From Pseudomonas guariconensis (lineage in GTDB: Bacteria; Pseudomonadota; Gammaproteobacteria; Pseudomonadales; Pseudomonadaceae): a stretch of DNA of 62,132 nucleotides. The stretch covers positions 1 through 62,132 of the forward strand of contig NZ_JAMYBK010000024.1 of assembly GCF_024127895.1 (NCBI RefSeq), written 5' to 3'. The notes under the pieces are model-generated. The model did no database searches. It was not told where the DNA came from and worked only from the letters and a program-made list of their open reading frames with translations. Shown piece after piece: positions 15,537-24,503 of this stretch (positions within the stretch are counted from its first letter, which is position 1; each line of letters begins with the position of its first letter). The translations under genes were made by a program, and so were the position numbers.

Positions 15537-17270
15537 TTAGTGGGTGCCCGGCGTTTTCGCCTGCCCACCCGCGGTTGGCTGTGCCTTGTTGCGCAAGGCT
15601 TCCTCGGCTTGCTGCTGGCGCAATCGCTGCCAGTGCGCAAGGACCGTTGGCGGCGCCCAGAGCTGCGGCTCCGAGGCCTCGAAGCCTTCCCTCCTTTCAC
15701 GTTCGGCAACGCTGCGGCGGGCCAGTTCGAACGCCTGTTTCAGGTCGTCCGTCTGGTTCAGCGCCTCGGCGAACAGGGCGTCGCCGAAATAGGTGAAGTC
15801 GGCCTCTTCCGAGCAGCCGAAGGACACCCGGTCGGGGCGTGCCGCAGTCATGATCAGGGTCCGGTCGTCCTTGAGCGGGGCGATGTAGCCCCCTGAATAG
15901 CAGGCGGAGATGACGATTATCTTGTCGCGGTCCTTCAGTGGTGCCAGGGCGCCGGCCAGTTCGTCGGCGGAGAGGTCGGCCAGTTGCAGGCGCGGCTGGT
16001 CGAGCACCAACTGGTGATCCGGGCTGCCGTGGCTGGTCAGGTAGATGAACACCAGGTCTTCCGGGCCGCTGCGCTCGGCCAGGGTCTGGGCGGCGCGGGT
16101 GAGGTTCTCGCGGGTGGCCATGGGCCGGTCGCTCAGGTGGTCGCGGTGGTTGACCAGCGTCACCTGGCCGCGAGCCCCGAAGCGTACCCGGAGCATGTTG
16201 CTGACGTAGTCGGCCTCGCGCAGGAACACGCTCTGCTGCCCATCGCCGGCCACGACCAGGCTGTACAACTGGATCGGCGGGACCGAGCTCGGCACCTTGG
16301 CCAGGGCCTCCTGTAGCAGCCGGCCCTGGTTGAGCAGGGCCAGGTCGAGCGGGTCGGGCAGCAGCCTGCCCTTTTCGTCGCGCACGCGCACGCCGTTGAT
16401 CCAGTAGCCGCTTTCGACCCGCCCACCCGGGAGGGTCAGGCGTCCACGGCCCTGGTAGGCGTCGTTGGCGAAACCGCCGATGTACTGGGTGCCGTCGGCC
16501 AGCAGCAGGTGGCCCTTGCCGGAAAAGCGCCAGTCACGGAAGTGGCCCTTGTAGCGGCTGCCGTCGCTGCCGAGCAATTCGCCCTCGCCATCGAGCGAGC
16601 CGTCCTTGAAGTTGCCGATCCACACATCGCCGTCGGCGTTCTCGTAGCGGCCCCGGCCTTCCAGGCGGTTGTCCTTGAACTCGCCGATGTACTGCTCGCC
16701 CTCGACGCTGTCGTAGGTGCCGCTGCCTTGCAGCAGGCCATCGACGAAACGGCCGCTGAACTGGTTGCCGCTGGCGTCGCTGCGCACGCCGGCGCCGTTG
16801 GGCTTGCCCTTGGCGAACAGGCCCTGGTAGCGGCTGCCGTCGGCCAGTTCCAGCTGGCCGGCGCCTTCGTACTGGTCGTCCTTGAACTGGCCGCGATAGG
16901 TCTGGTCGTTCTGCCGGAGGGTGCCTTCGCCATCGCGCCGGCCATGCTTGAAGGTGCCGGCATAATGGCTGCCGGGGGTGGTCAGGTCGCCCAGCCCATG
17001 GAACAGCCCCTCGGCGAACTGGCCCCGATAGACCTCGCCGTTGCTGCCGTGCCACTCGCCCTGGCCGTGCCACTGGCCATCCTTGAAGGTCCCGGCGTAC
17101 CAGCTGCCATTGGGATAGTCGATGCGCCCTTCGCCCTGCAGCAGGCCATCGATCACCTCGCCGCGGTAGCGGCCGCCATCGGGCAGGCGGGCATCCGGCG
17201 GCGACAGGGGTTCGCCGTCGCCGCAGGCGGCGAGCAGCAGTAACAGCGCGAGGGGCAGCAGTGGACGCAT
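15537..17270 (-). CDS. Lipoprotein with MORN repeats and a C13 (caspase-like) peptidase domain
   Basis: 577 residues from ATG 17270. The signal peptide ends in lipobox LLAAC (Cys16). Residues about 34-287 form eleven MORN repeats of 22-23 residues (Y-x-G-x-F-x-x-G-x-x-x-G-x-G). The C-terminal half matches peptidase family C13 (legumain type, clan CD), with the dyad as His414 in YLTSHGSP and Cys457 in ISACYSGG. MORN repeats bind lipids or proteins. The substrate is unknown, and partner genes are not evident nearby. The upstream frame extension to 17339 lacks a signal peptide and is not used. Confidence 0.85.
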   Translation of the reverse strand: MRPLLPLALLLLLAACGDGEPLSPPDARLPDGGRYRGEVIDGLLQGEGRIDYPNGSWYAGTFKDGQWHGQGEWHGSNGEVYRGQFAEGLFHGLGDLTTPGSHYAGTFKHGRRDGEGTLRQNDQTYRGQFKDDQYEGAGQLELADGSRYQGLFAKGKPNGAGVRSDASGNQFSGRFVDGLLQGSGTYDSVEGEQYIGEFKDNRLEGRGRYENADGDVWIGNFKDGSLDGEGELLGSDGSRYKGHFRDWRFSGKGHLLLADGTQYIGGFANDAYQGRGRLTLPGGRVESGYWINGVRVRDEKGRLLPDPLDLALLNQGRLLQEALAKVPSSVPPIQLYSLVVAGDGQQSVFLREADYVSNMLRVRFGARGQVTLVNHRDHLSDRPMATRENLTRAAQTLAERSGPEDLVFIYLTSHGSPDHQLVLDQPRLQLADLSADELAGALAPLKDRDKIIVISACYSGGYIAPLKDDRTLIMTAARPDRVSFGCSEEADFTYFGDALFAEALNQTDDLKQAFELARRSVAERERREGFEASEPQLWAPPTVLAHWQRLRQQQAEEALRNKAQPTAGGQAKTPGTH

Positions 17271-17409
17271 GGCGGGATCCAGGCAAAAGATCTGCCGAGT
17301 ATGCCGCAGAACAGGTGGTTGGAGACAGGCAGTGAGCAATTAGGGCCGCTTCGCGCCCCTTTCGCGACGCGGCCCTCACATCACAACACCTCGCTCGACT
17401 GACCCACCA

Positions 17410-17865
17410 CTAGACAAAGCAGAGCGACAGGGACTCGGCGATATAGGCCGGTTTCTCCTCGCTCTCGATCTCCAGGGTGGCGATGGCCTTGAGCAGCCAT
17501 TGCCCCGGTTTCTTTTCGCTGGCATCGCTCAGCTCGACCTTGAGCCGCACCTTGCTGTCCACCTTCACCGGCTGGATGAAGCGCACGCTGTCCAGGCCGT
17601 AGTTGACCACCATCTTCAGGCCTTCGGGCAGTACCAGGATGTCCTCCATCAGCTTGGGGATCAGCGACAGGGTCAGGAAACCGTGGGCGATGGTGGTGCC
17701 GAACGGGGTTTGCGCCGCCTTCTCGGGATCGACATGGATGAACTGGAAATCGCCAGTGGCTTCGGCGAACAGGTCGATACGCTGCTGATCGATCGTCAGC
17801 CAGTCGGAACGTCCCAGTTCCTTGCCGACATACTGCGATAGCGCTGCAACGGGTACATAGGGCAT
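17410..17865 (-). CDS. MaoC-family (R)-specific enoyl-CoA hydratase-like protein
   Basis: 151 residues from ATG 17865 (MPYVPVAALS). Single hot-dog domain with the hydratase-2 motif FAEATGDFQFIHVDPEKA...FGTTIAHGFLTLSL, where the catalytic Asp and His are present. This NodN/MaoC type hydrates trans-2-enoyl-CoA. The actual pathway (fatty-acid oxidation, polyhydroxyalkanoate supply) is not shown by the neighbours. Confidence 0.88.
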   Translation of the reverse strand: MPYVPVAALSQYVGKELGRSDWLTIDQQRIDLFAEATGDFQFIHVDPEKAAQTPFGTTIAHGFLTLSLIPKLMEDILVLPEGLKMVVNYGLDSVRFIQPVKVDSKVRLKVELSDASEKKPGQWLLKAIATLEIESEEKPAYIAESLSLCFV

Positions 17866-18000
17866 CGCGACTCTCCAGGTTGTCTTGCTGTTCGAAAAGC
17901 TTGATCTGGTACGAAAGTGCAAGATCAGCACGGCGAACCGTTTCAGTCAAGCTGACCGCTTTTCGCTGTATATCGGCTTATAGGCGTGGTTTAGCGTGCT

Positions 18001-18006
18001 TATAAT
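18001..18006 (+). promoter_or_regulatory. -10 element of lrgAB
   Basis: TATAAT, 27 bp upstream of the lrgA start. The -35 hexamer 17 bp upstream is weak. Confidence 0.5.
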
Positions 18007-18032
18007 GGCGGCAACGCTCGAAGGAGATCCCT

Positions 18033-18395
18033 ATGCTGTTGCGCGGTTTGACCTGGCTGGTGTTGTTTCAACTGCTGGGCACGGCGATCAATCATCTGCT
18101 GCTGCCGATCCTGCCAGGGCCGATCATCGGCCTGCTGCTGTTGCTGGTGTTCCTGATGCTGCGTGGCGAGGTCGGCAAGCCACTGAACGAGGCGTCCACC
18201 AGCCTGTTGCGCTACCTGCCGCTGCTGCTGGTGCCACCGGCGGTCGGTGTGATGGTCTACGCCAGGGACATCGCCGCGGACTTCTGGGCCATCGTCGGTG
18301 CCCTGGTGATCTCTTGCCTGGTGACCCTGGTCTTCGTCGGGGTGCTGATGCAAAGGCTCATGCAGCGCCATGGCAAGCGCAAGGAGCAGCCATGA
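18033..18395 (+). CDS. lrgA: CidA/LrgA-family membrane protein
   Basis: 120 residues with four hydrophobic segments. Holin-like family member, recognised by LPILPGPIIGLLLLLVFLM and LLRYLPLLLVPPAVGVM. In other bacteria the LrgA/LrgB pair affects murein hydrolase activity and export of small organic acids. RBS AAGGAG lies 8 bp upstream. It overlaps lrgB by 4 bp (ATGA). Confidence 0.9.
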   Translation: MLLRGLTWLVLFQLLGTAINHLLLPILPGPIIGLLLLLVFLMLRGEVGKPLNEASTSLLRYLPLLLVPPAVGVMVYARDIAADFWAIVGALVISCLVTLVFVGVLMQRLMQRHGKRKEQP

Positions 18396-19108
18396 TGCTC
18401 GACTGGCAGGGCGCGCTCGATGCGGTCATCCACCATCCGCTGTTCGGCATCGGTATCACCCTGGGCGCCTACCAGGTGGTGCTGGCCGCCTACGAGAAGA
18501 CCCGCTGGATCTTCCTGCAGCCGGTGCTGGTGTCGATGCTGCTGGTCATCGGTGTGTTGCTGGGCTGTGGCATCGACTACGCCGAATATCGCAAAAGCAC
18601 CGAGATCCTCAACATCCTCCTGGGCCCCGCCACGGTGGCCCTGGCCGTGCCGCTCTACCTCAACCTGCGGCGGATCCGCCAACTGTTCTGGCCGACATTT
18701 ACTACGCTGGTAGTCGGAGGTCTGTTCGCCACCGTGGCCTGCCTGTTGCTGGGTGCGTGGTTCGGTGCCGAACACATGATCCTGATGACCATGGCGCCGA
18801 AGTCGGTGACATCGCCGATCGCCATGCTGGTGGCCGAGCAGATCGGCGGGGTGGCGGCCCTGGCGGCGGTGTTCGTGCTGATCACCGGGGTGATCGGGGC
18901 GATCTTCGGGCCGGCGCTGCTGACTCGCTTCGGTGTGCTCAGCCCCGAGGCGCGCGGCATGTCGCTGGGCGTGACCGCCCATGCGGTGGGCACGTCGGTG
19001 GCCTTGCAGGAAAGTGACGAATGCGGCGCCTTCGCCGCGTTGGCGATGAGCCTGATGGGGGTGGCCACGGCGGTATTCCTGCCGTTGGCGGTCAGCCTGG
19101 TGGCTTGA
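18392..19108 (+). CDS. lrgB: LrgB-family membrane protein
   Basis: 238 residues with several transmembrane segments. LrgB signatures: GITLGAYQ, LLGPATVALAVPLY and the MAPKSVTSPIAM motif, then GVTAHAVGTSVALQ near the C-terminus. It forms an operon with lrgA. Homologues function together in cell lysis control or metabolite efflux; the role in pseudomonads is not settled. Confidence 0.92.
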   Translation: MMLDWQGALDAVIHHPLFGIGITLGAYQVVLAAYEKTRWIFLQPVLVSMLLVIGVLLGCGIDYAEYRKSTEILNILLGPATVALAVPLYLNLRRIRQLFWPTFTTLVVGGLFATVACLLLGAWFGAEHMILMTMAPKSVTSPIAMLVAEQIGGVAALAAVFVLITGVIGAIFGPALLTRFGVLSPEARGMSLGVTAHAVGTSVALQESDECGAFAALAMSLMGVATAVFLPLAVSLVA

Positions 19109-19117
19109 GGAATCGAG

Positions 19118-19708
19118 ATGATGCTACCGCTGTTTCCCCTCAATACCGTGTTGTTTCCCGGCTGCATGCTCGACCTGCAGATCTTCGAGGCGCGCTACCT
19201 GGACATGATCGGCCGCTGCATGAAGCAGGGCGGCGGCTTCGGCGTGGTGTGCATCCTCGAAGGCGAGCAGGTGGGCAAGGCGCCGCCAGCGGTGGCTTCG
19301 GTCGGTTGCGAAGCGTTGATCCGCGATTTCGAGCAGCAGGACAACGGCCTGCTGGGTATTCGCGTGGAAGGTGTGCGGCGTTTCCGGGTGGAGCGCACCG
19401 AAGTGCAAAAGGACCAGCTCGTGGTCGGCGAGGTGCACTGGCTGCCGGAGCTGGCGGACAGCGCCCTGGCCGAACAGGACCACGACCTGCTGGCGTTGCT
19501 CCAGGCCTTGGGTGAGCACCCCATGGTGGCGGCGCTGGACATGCCACGGCCAGTGGAGGGTAGGCAATCCCTGGCCAACCAGTTGGCCTACCTGTTGCCG
19601 TTCATGGAAGAGGACAAGCTCGACCTGCTGGCGATCGACTCGCCGCAGCAGCGACTGGAGGCGATCCAGACCCTGCTCGAGCGCATCCAGGGTGAATTGT
19701 TCGCCTGA
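19118..19708 (+). CDS. Lon N-terminal substrate-binding-domain protein
   Basis: 196 residues matching the LAN (Lon substrate-binding) domain alone, without ATPase or protease parts. Visible: PLFPLNTVLFPGCMLDLQIFEARYLDMI, then GCEALI and GVRRFRV. Such stand-alone proteins are widespread in proteobacteria. The function is unknown. It starts 9 bp after lrgB and is probably in the same transcript. Confidence 0.9.
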   Translation: MMLPLFPLNTVLFPGCMLDLQIFEARYLDMIGRCMKQGGGFGVVCILEGEQVGKAPPAVASVGCEALIRDFEQQDNGLLGIRVEGVRRFRVERTEVQKDQLVVGEVHWLPELADSALAEQDHDLLALLQALGEHPMVAALDMPRPVEGRQSLANQLAYLLPFMEEDKLDLLAIDSPQQRLEAIQTLLERIQGELFA

Positions 19709-19721
19709 GTGTTTTGCGTCG

Positions 19722-19822
19722 CACCTTTCGCGGGCAAGCCCGCTCCCACAGGTTCACCGCAGCCCTTGAAAGCGGCGCTGTACTTGTGGGAGCGGGCTTG
19801 CCCGCGAAAAGAGCGACGCTGA
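19722..19822. repeat. Inverted REP pair
   Basis: TTTCGCGGGCAAGCCCGCTC(CCACAGG) and its reverse (GTGGGAG)CGGGCTTGCCCGCGAAA about 45 bp apart, between convergent genes. This is the canonical P. putida-type REP sequence. Confidence 0.85.
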
Positions 19823-19825
19823 CCT

Positions 19826-21142
19826 TCAGTACTGGTAGCGCAACAGTGCCTGGGGCAGGGCGTACAAGGCGAAGAACGCCATCAGGGCGATACAGGCCGG
19901 CAACACCAGCCACCACACCCGTGGCGGCAAGGCACCCAGCGGCTGGCGGTGCTGCACCAGGGTCAGGCTGAGTGCGCACACGCAGCAGGCCAGCAGCCCC
20001 CCGGCCAGGATGTCGGTGGGCCAGTGCGCACCCAGGTAGACCCGCGACAGGGCGATCGCCAAGGCCGGCAGGCTGCCCAGCAGCACCCAGGTCAGGCGCA
20101 TGCGTGGCGGTTGGCCACGACCAGCCAGCAATGCCATCACCAGGAAGAACGCGAACGATGCCGAACTGTGCCCGCTGGGCATGCTGTAGCTGGTCAGCGG
20201 ATCGCTCAGCACTTCTGGACGAGCCCGGGCGAACAGCCATTTCAGCGTGCCATTGGCGATCGCCGTGCCCATCAGCGCGCTGCCAGCGAGCAAGGCATGA
20301 CGCCATTGCCGTGCTAGCAGCAGAAGGCCAGTGAGCAGGGCGCCAAGGAACAACTGGGTGCGGAAGTCGCCCAGCCGGGTGACCAGCACCACGGCGCTGT
20401 CGATGGCCTGGCTGCGATGCTCCTGGACCAGGGTCATCACGCCCTGGTCGAACTCGTGCAGGTGGGGCCAGCCGAGGAACAAGGCCACCAGGGCGATCAG
20501 GCTCAGGCTGGCGATCAGCCGGGTGCCATGGCGCTGGTCGCGCAGGCTGCTGCCCAGGCTCAGGCCGATCACCACGGCCAGGGTGCCGGCGATGATACCG
20601 GCATCCAGCCAGAACCCCTCCGGCAAGGGCAGACGCATGGCCGCTCCGGTGGCCCAGCCGGGCAGCAGGTAGGCCACCGACCAGCCGGCGCCGGCCACCA
20701 GGCTGACGGCGATGAAGCGCGGCAGCGGCATGTCGAACATGCCGGCGACCATCGGCAGCATCGGCCGCAGCGGGCCGATGAAACGCCCCACCAGCAGGCT
20801 GGCGATGCCATAGCGGTGGAAATAGGCTTCGGCGCTGCCGATCCACTCCGGATGATGGCGCAGCAATGGCAGGCGCCGGATGTTCTGGTGGAAATACTTG
20901 CCGAGCCCATACGACAAGGCGTCCCCCAACAGGCCGCCGAGCAGCCCCAGCAGCAGGGTTTCGCCCAGGCTGAAGCCGCCGCTGCCGGCGAGCATGGCGA
21001 CAGCGAACAGCAGGACGGTACCCGGTACGATGATGCCGGCGATGGCCAGGCACTCCACGCAGGCGATCAGGAAAATTGCCAGGCCAAGCCACTGCGGGTT
21101 GGCGCTGAGCCAGCCGGTCAGGCTGTCGAGCCATTGGCCCAT
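19826..21142 (-). CDS. DedA (VTT) - PAP2 phosphatase fusion membrane protein
   Basis: 438 residues. Residues 1-185 are a DedA/SNARE-associated domain (IVPGTVLL, VGRFIGPLRPMLPMVAG). Residues about 215-400 are a PAP2 phosphatase with all three motifs: KWLFARARP, YSMPSGHSS and SRVYLGAHWPTD. DedA proteins move lipid carriers across the membrane and PAP2 enzymes dephosphorylate lipid phosphates, so the fusion could couple flipping and dephosphorylation of undecaprenyl or phosphatidyl lipids; this is inference. The start at 21142 lies 4 bp after the glycosylase gene. Confidence 0.92.
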   Translation of the reverse strand: MGQWLDSLTGWLSANPQWLGLAIFLIACVECLAIAGIIVPGTVLLFAVAMLAGSGGFSLGETLLLGLLGGLLGDALSYGLGKYFHQNIRRLPLLRHHPEWIGSAEAYFHRYGIASLLVGRFIGPLRPMLPMVAGMFDMPLPRFIAVSLVAGAGWSVAYLLPGWATGAAMRLPLPEGFWLDAGIIAGTLAVVIGLSLGSSLRDQRHGTRLIASLSLIALVALFLGWPHLHEFDQGVMTLVQEHRSQAIDSAVVLVTRLGDFRTQLFLGALLTGLLLLARQWRHALLAGSALMGTAIANGTLKWLFARARPEVLSDPLTSYSMPSGHSSASFAFFLVMALLAGRGQPPRMRLTWVLLGSLPALAIALSRVYLGAHWPTDILAGGLLACCVCALSLTLVQHRQPLGALPPRVWWLVLPACIALMAFFALYALPQALLRYQY

Positions 21143-21146
21143 GGTG

Positions 21147-21839
21147 TCAGCTTCCTTGTTCGAGGATGAAGAAGTCGCGTCCTTCGACCTGGCCCCGGCG
21201 CAGCGGGTTGCGCGTGCAGAAGCGGGCGAACTCGGCATCCACGAAGCGGTAGGGCAGGTGTTCGTCGCGGCCGTGGGGGATGCCCAGGCGGGTGGTCTGG
21301 ACCACGCGCGGTACCGGGATGCCGCAGTCCTCGACGTACAGGTGCTCGGGGTCGAAGCGCCTGGCGTCCCAGTTCGGCACCTTCAGGCCCATGGCCCGGC
21401 ACAGCAGGGTCTGGCCGGCGCACAGGCGCTCGGCCGGGCGCAGGTTGCCACTGGCGTCGGGGTTGTTCAACTGCATCTGCGCCAGGCTGTTGGCATCGGA
21501 GATGGCGTCCACCCAGGGGTAGGCGGACTTGATCAGCACCGCGTTGCCCGGGCCTTGGGCGCTGAAGTTCAGCGAGTCGCCGCCACGGGCGTAGTACATG
21601 TAGATGTGGCCACCGTCGAGGAACAGGGCCTTGCGTTTTTCCGTATAGCCGAGCGAGGCGTGGCTGCCCTTGTCGGTCAGGTAGTAGGCTTCGGTCTCGA
21701 TGATCCGCGCGGCCAGCCAGAGGTCGCCGTGGCGGTGGCGGATGACCTTGCCCAGCAGGGCCTTGGCCAGGGTCTGGGCGTCGCGGTCGAAGAAGCTGTC
21801 GGGCAGGGCACGGGCCGGGCAGGGGGCTGGATCTTGCAT
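21147..21839 (-). CDS. DNA-3-methyladenine glycosylase (AAG/MPG family)
   Basis: 230 residues. The enzyme removes alkylated purines to start base-excision repair. Typical: LAKALLGKVIRH, ARIIETEAYY with the catalytic Glu, GGHIYMYYARGG, and LCRAMGL. Start ATG 21839 (MQDPAPCPA). It is the first gene of a two-gene unit with the DedA-PAP2 gene, divergent from proA. Confidence 0.93.
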   Translation of the reverse strand: MQDPAPCPARALPDSFFDRDAQTLAKALLGKVIRHRHGDLWLAARIIETEAYYLTDKGSHASLGYTEKRKALFLDGGHIYMYYARGGDSLNFSAQGPGNAVLIKSAYPWVDAISDANSLAQMQLNNPDASGNLRPAERLCAGQTLLCRAMGLKVPNWDARRFDPEHLYVEDCGIPVPRVVQTTRLGIPHGRDEHLPYRFVDAEFARFCTRNPLRRGQVEGRDFFILEQGS

Positions 21840-22059
21840 ACTGTCGGTTCGTGGTGGTGAAGCTGGGGATGATAGCAACTATTGGCTGGCGCGCGGCTGA
21901 ACCGATGGGGTCGATTCGCGCCCCCAGCATTGGCCAAATCCTGCAGGGGGCCCGTGAAGGAGCGATTTCGATAAGGCCGGTTACATCTTTCCTGCCTGTT
22001 CCCGTCGGCCATTTTCTACCATCCGCCTCCCGCCGCTGGGCGTACCCGAGCGTGCCAGT

Positions 22060-22065
22060 TATAAT
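22060..22065 (+). promoter_or_regulatory. -10 element of proA
   Basis: TATAAT 35 bp upstream of the proA start. No good -35 hexamer is seen. Confidence 0.5.
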
Positions 22066-22099
22066 CAGCCGATTTCCCCTTTGCCAAGACACCGAGCCC

Positions 22100-23371
22100 A
22101 TGACTGAGTCCGTTCTTGACTACATGACCCGCCTGGGTCGCGCCGCCCGCGCTGCCTCGCGCGTGATCGGTCGTGCCAGTACCGCGCAGAAGAACCGTGC
22201 CCTGCAGGCCGCCGCCGAGGCGCTGGACGCCGCCCGCGCCGAGCTCGCCGCAGCCAACGAACTGGACCTGGCCGCCGGCCGCGCCAATGGCCTGGAACCC
22301 GCCCTGCTCGACCGCCTGGCGCTGACCCCGGCCCGCATCGACGGCATGATCACCGGTCTGCGCCAGGTGGCTGGCCTGCCAGATCCGGTCGGTGCCATCC
22401 GCGACATGAGCTACCGCCCGTCGGGCATCCAGGTGGGCAAGATGCGCGTACCGCTCGGGGTGATCGGGATCATCTACGAGTCGCGGCCGAACGTGACCAT
22501 CGACGCGGCCAGCCTGTGCCTGAAGTCCGGCAACGCCACCATCCTGCGCGGCGGTTCCGAGGCCATCCACTCCAACCGCGCCATCGCCGCTTGCATCCAG
22601 CGCGGCCTGGCCGAAGCCGGCTTGCCGGCCGCGGTAGTCCAGGTGGTCGAGACTACCGACCGCGAGGCGGTGGGGGCGCTGATCAGCATGCCAGAGTTCG
22701 TCGACGTCATCGTCCCGCGCGGTGGCCGTGGCCTGATCGAGCGCATCAGCCGCGATGCCCGGGTGCCGGTGATCAAGCACCTGGATGGTATCTGCCACGT
22801 GTATGTCGACCAGCATGCCGACCTGGACAAGGCCTGGAGCGTGGCCTTCAACGCCAAGACCTACCGCTACGGCATCTGCGGCGCCATGGAGACCCTGCTG
22901 GTCGATGCCAGCGTCGCCGAGGCCTTCCTCCCGGAAATGGCCCGTCGCTTCCAGGCGAAGGGCGTCGAGCTGCGCGGTTGCCCGCGCACCCAGGCGATCA
23001 TCGAGGCCAAGCCTGCCAGCGAAGATGACTGGCACACCGAGTACCTGGCGGCGATCCTGTCGATCCGCGTGGTCGACGGCCTGGACCAGGCCATCGAGCA
23101 CATCAACCACTACGGCTCGCACCACACCGACGCGATCATCACCGAGCACCAGGGCCAGGCCCGGCGCTTCATGGCCGAGGTCGACTCGGCGTCGGTGATG
23201 CTCAATGCGCCGACCTGCTTCGCCGACGGCTTCGAGTACGGCCTGGGCGCGGAAATCGGCATTTCCACCGACAAGCTGCACGCCCGTGGCCCGGTCGGCC
23301 TGGAAGGCCTGACCTGCGAGAAGTACCTGGTGATCGGCGACGGCCAATTGCGCGGCCAGGAGTCCTGCTGA
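22100..23371 (+). CDS. proA: Gamma-glutamyl phosphate reductase
   Basis: 423 residues. Second step of proline synthesis: NADPH-dependent reduction of gamma-glutamyl phosphate to glutamate semialdehyde. Signatures: PLGVIGIIYESRPNVT, CLKSGNATILRGG, and the active-site Cys in YGICGAMETLL. Start at 22100 (MTESVLDYM). It leads a compact run with nadD (1-bp gap), rsfS and rlmH. Confidence 0.97.
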   Translation: MTESVLDYMTRLGRAARAASRVIGRASTAQKNRALQAAAEALDAARAELAAANELDLAAGRANGLEPALLDRLALTPARIDGMITGLRQVAGLPDPVGAIRDMSYRPSGIQVGKMRVPLGVIGIIYESRPNVTIDAASLCLKSGNATILRGGSEAIHSNRAIAACIQRGLAEAGLPAAVVQVVETTDREAVGALISMPEFVDVIVPRGGRGLIERISRDARVPVIKHLDGICHVYVDQHADLDKAWSVAFNAKTYRYGICGAMETLLVDASVAEAFLPEMARRFQAKGVELRGCPRTQAIIEAKPASEDDWHTEYLAAILSIRVVDGLDQAIEHINHYGSHHTDAIITEHQGQARRFMAEVDSASVMLNAPTCFADGFEYGLGAEIGISTDKLHARGPVGLEGLTCEKYLVIGDGQLRGQESC

Positions 23372-23372
23372 G

Positions 23373-24032
23373 TTGAGCAAGGCCCAGGCAGTCCGGCGCA
23401 TCGGCATTCTCGGTGGTACCTTCGACCCCGTGCACATCGGCCACCTGCGCAGCGCGCTGGAGGTGGCCGAGCTCATGGAACTGGACGAGCTGCGCCTGTT
23501 GCCCAACGCCCGGCCGCCACACCGCGACACTCCCCAGGTGCAGGCACAGGACCGCTTGGCCATGGTGCGCAGCGCGGTGCAGGGCGTCGGGCGGCTGAGC
23601 GTGGATGCCCGTGAGCTGGCCCGCGACAAGCCGTCGTACACCATCGATACGCTCGAGTCGATCCGCGCCGAACTGGACGCCGACGACCAGCTGTTCCTGG
23701 TGCTGGGCTGGGACGCGTTCTGCGGCCTGCCCGGCTGGCATCGCTGGGAGGAGCTGCTGCAACACTGTCACATCCTGGTGCTGCAACGCCCGGATGCCGA
23801 TGTCGAACCCCCTGACGAGCTGCGCAACCTGCTGGCGGCGCGCTCGGAGAGCGATCCCACCGCCATGTCCGGCCCGGCGGGGCACATTTCGTTCGTCTGG
23901 CAGACGCCGCTCGCGGTGTCGGCCACACAGATCCGACAGCTGCTGGCCAGCGGCAAGTCGGTGCGGTTCCTGGTGCCGGACGCAGTACTGGCCTATATCG
24001 AGGCGCACGACCTTTACCGTGCGTCGCACTGA
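23373..24032 (+). CDS. nadD: Nicotinate-nucleotide adenylyltransferase
   Basis: 219 residues with a TTG start directly after the proA stop codon. NadD converts nicotinate mononucleotide to deamido-NAD. The nucleotidyltransferase motif GGTFDPVHIGHL and the C-terminal VSATQIRQLL (SxxxxR) motif are intact. Confidence 0.95.
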   Translation: MSKAQAVRRIGILGGTFDPVHIGHLRSALEVAELMELDELRLLPNARPPHRDTPQVQAQDRLAMVRSAVQGVGRLSVDARELARDKPSYTIDTLESIRAELDADDQLFLVLGWDAFCGLPGWHRWEELLQHCHILVLQRPDADVEPPDELRNLLAARSESDPTAMSGPAGHISFVWQTPLAVSATQIRQLLASGKSVRFLVPDAVLAYIEAHDLYRASH

Positions 24033-24074
24033 CGGCGCCCAGGCGCCTCATTCAATGAGTTGAACGAGTTTCTT

Positions 24075-24494
24075 ATGAGCAAGCAGAAAATCAACGGCGA
24101 AGAATTGGTCAACATGGCCAAATCGGCCCTGGAAGAAGTCAAGGCCCAGGACATCCAGGTCATCGACGTGCGCGACAAGCACAGCCTGACCGACTACATG
24201 ATCATCGCCACCGGTACTTCCAACCGGCAGATCAACGCGATGGCCGAGAAGGTCCGCGAGATCGTCAAGCAGCAGGGCGTGCAGCCCCTGGGCGAGGAAG
24301 GCAAGGGCGACAGCGACTGGGTCCTGCTGGACCTCAACGACGTCATCGTGCACATGATGACTGCCGCTGCGCGCCAGTTCTACGACCTCGAGCGCCTGTG
24401 GCTGGGGGCCGAGCAGAGCCGCTCCGCCGATGGCAAGCACCACAGCCCGGAGAACACCCACAGCTACGCCGAAAACCTCAAGGACCGGGGCTGA
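24075..24494 (+). CDS. rsfS: Ribosomal silencing factor RsfS
   Basis: 139 residues from ATG 24075; an in-frame TTG five codons upstream is less likely. RsfS binds ribosomal protein uL14 and blocks subunit joining during starvation. Recognised by LTDYMIIATGTSNRQINAMA and GDSDWVLLDLNDVIVHMM. Confidence 0.94.
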   Translation: MSKQKINGEELVNMAKSALEEVKAQDIQVIDVRDKHSLTDYMIIATGTSNRQINAMAEKVREIVKQQGVQPLGEEGKGDSDWVLLDLNDVIVHMMTAAARQFYDLERLWLGAEQSRSADGKHHSPENTHSYAENLKDRG

Positions 24495-24503
24495 GGTCGC
24501 GCC

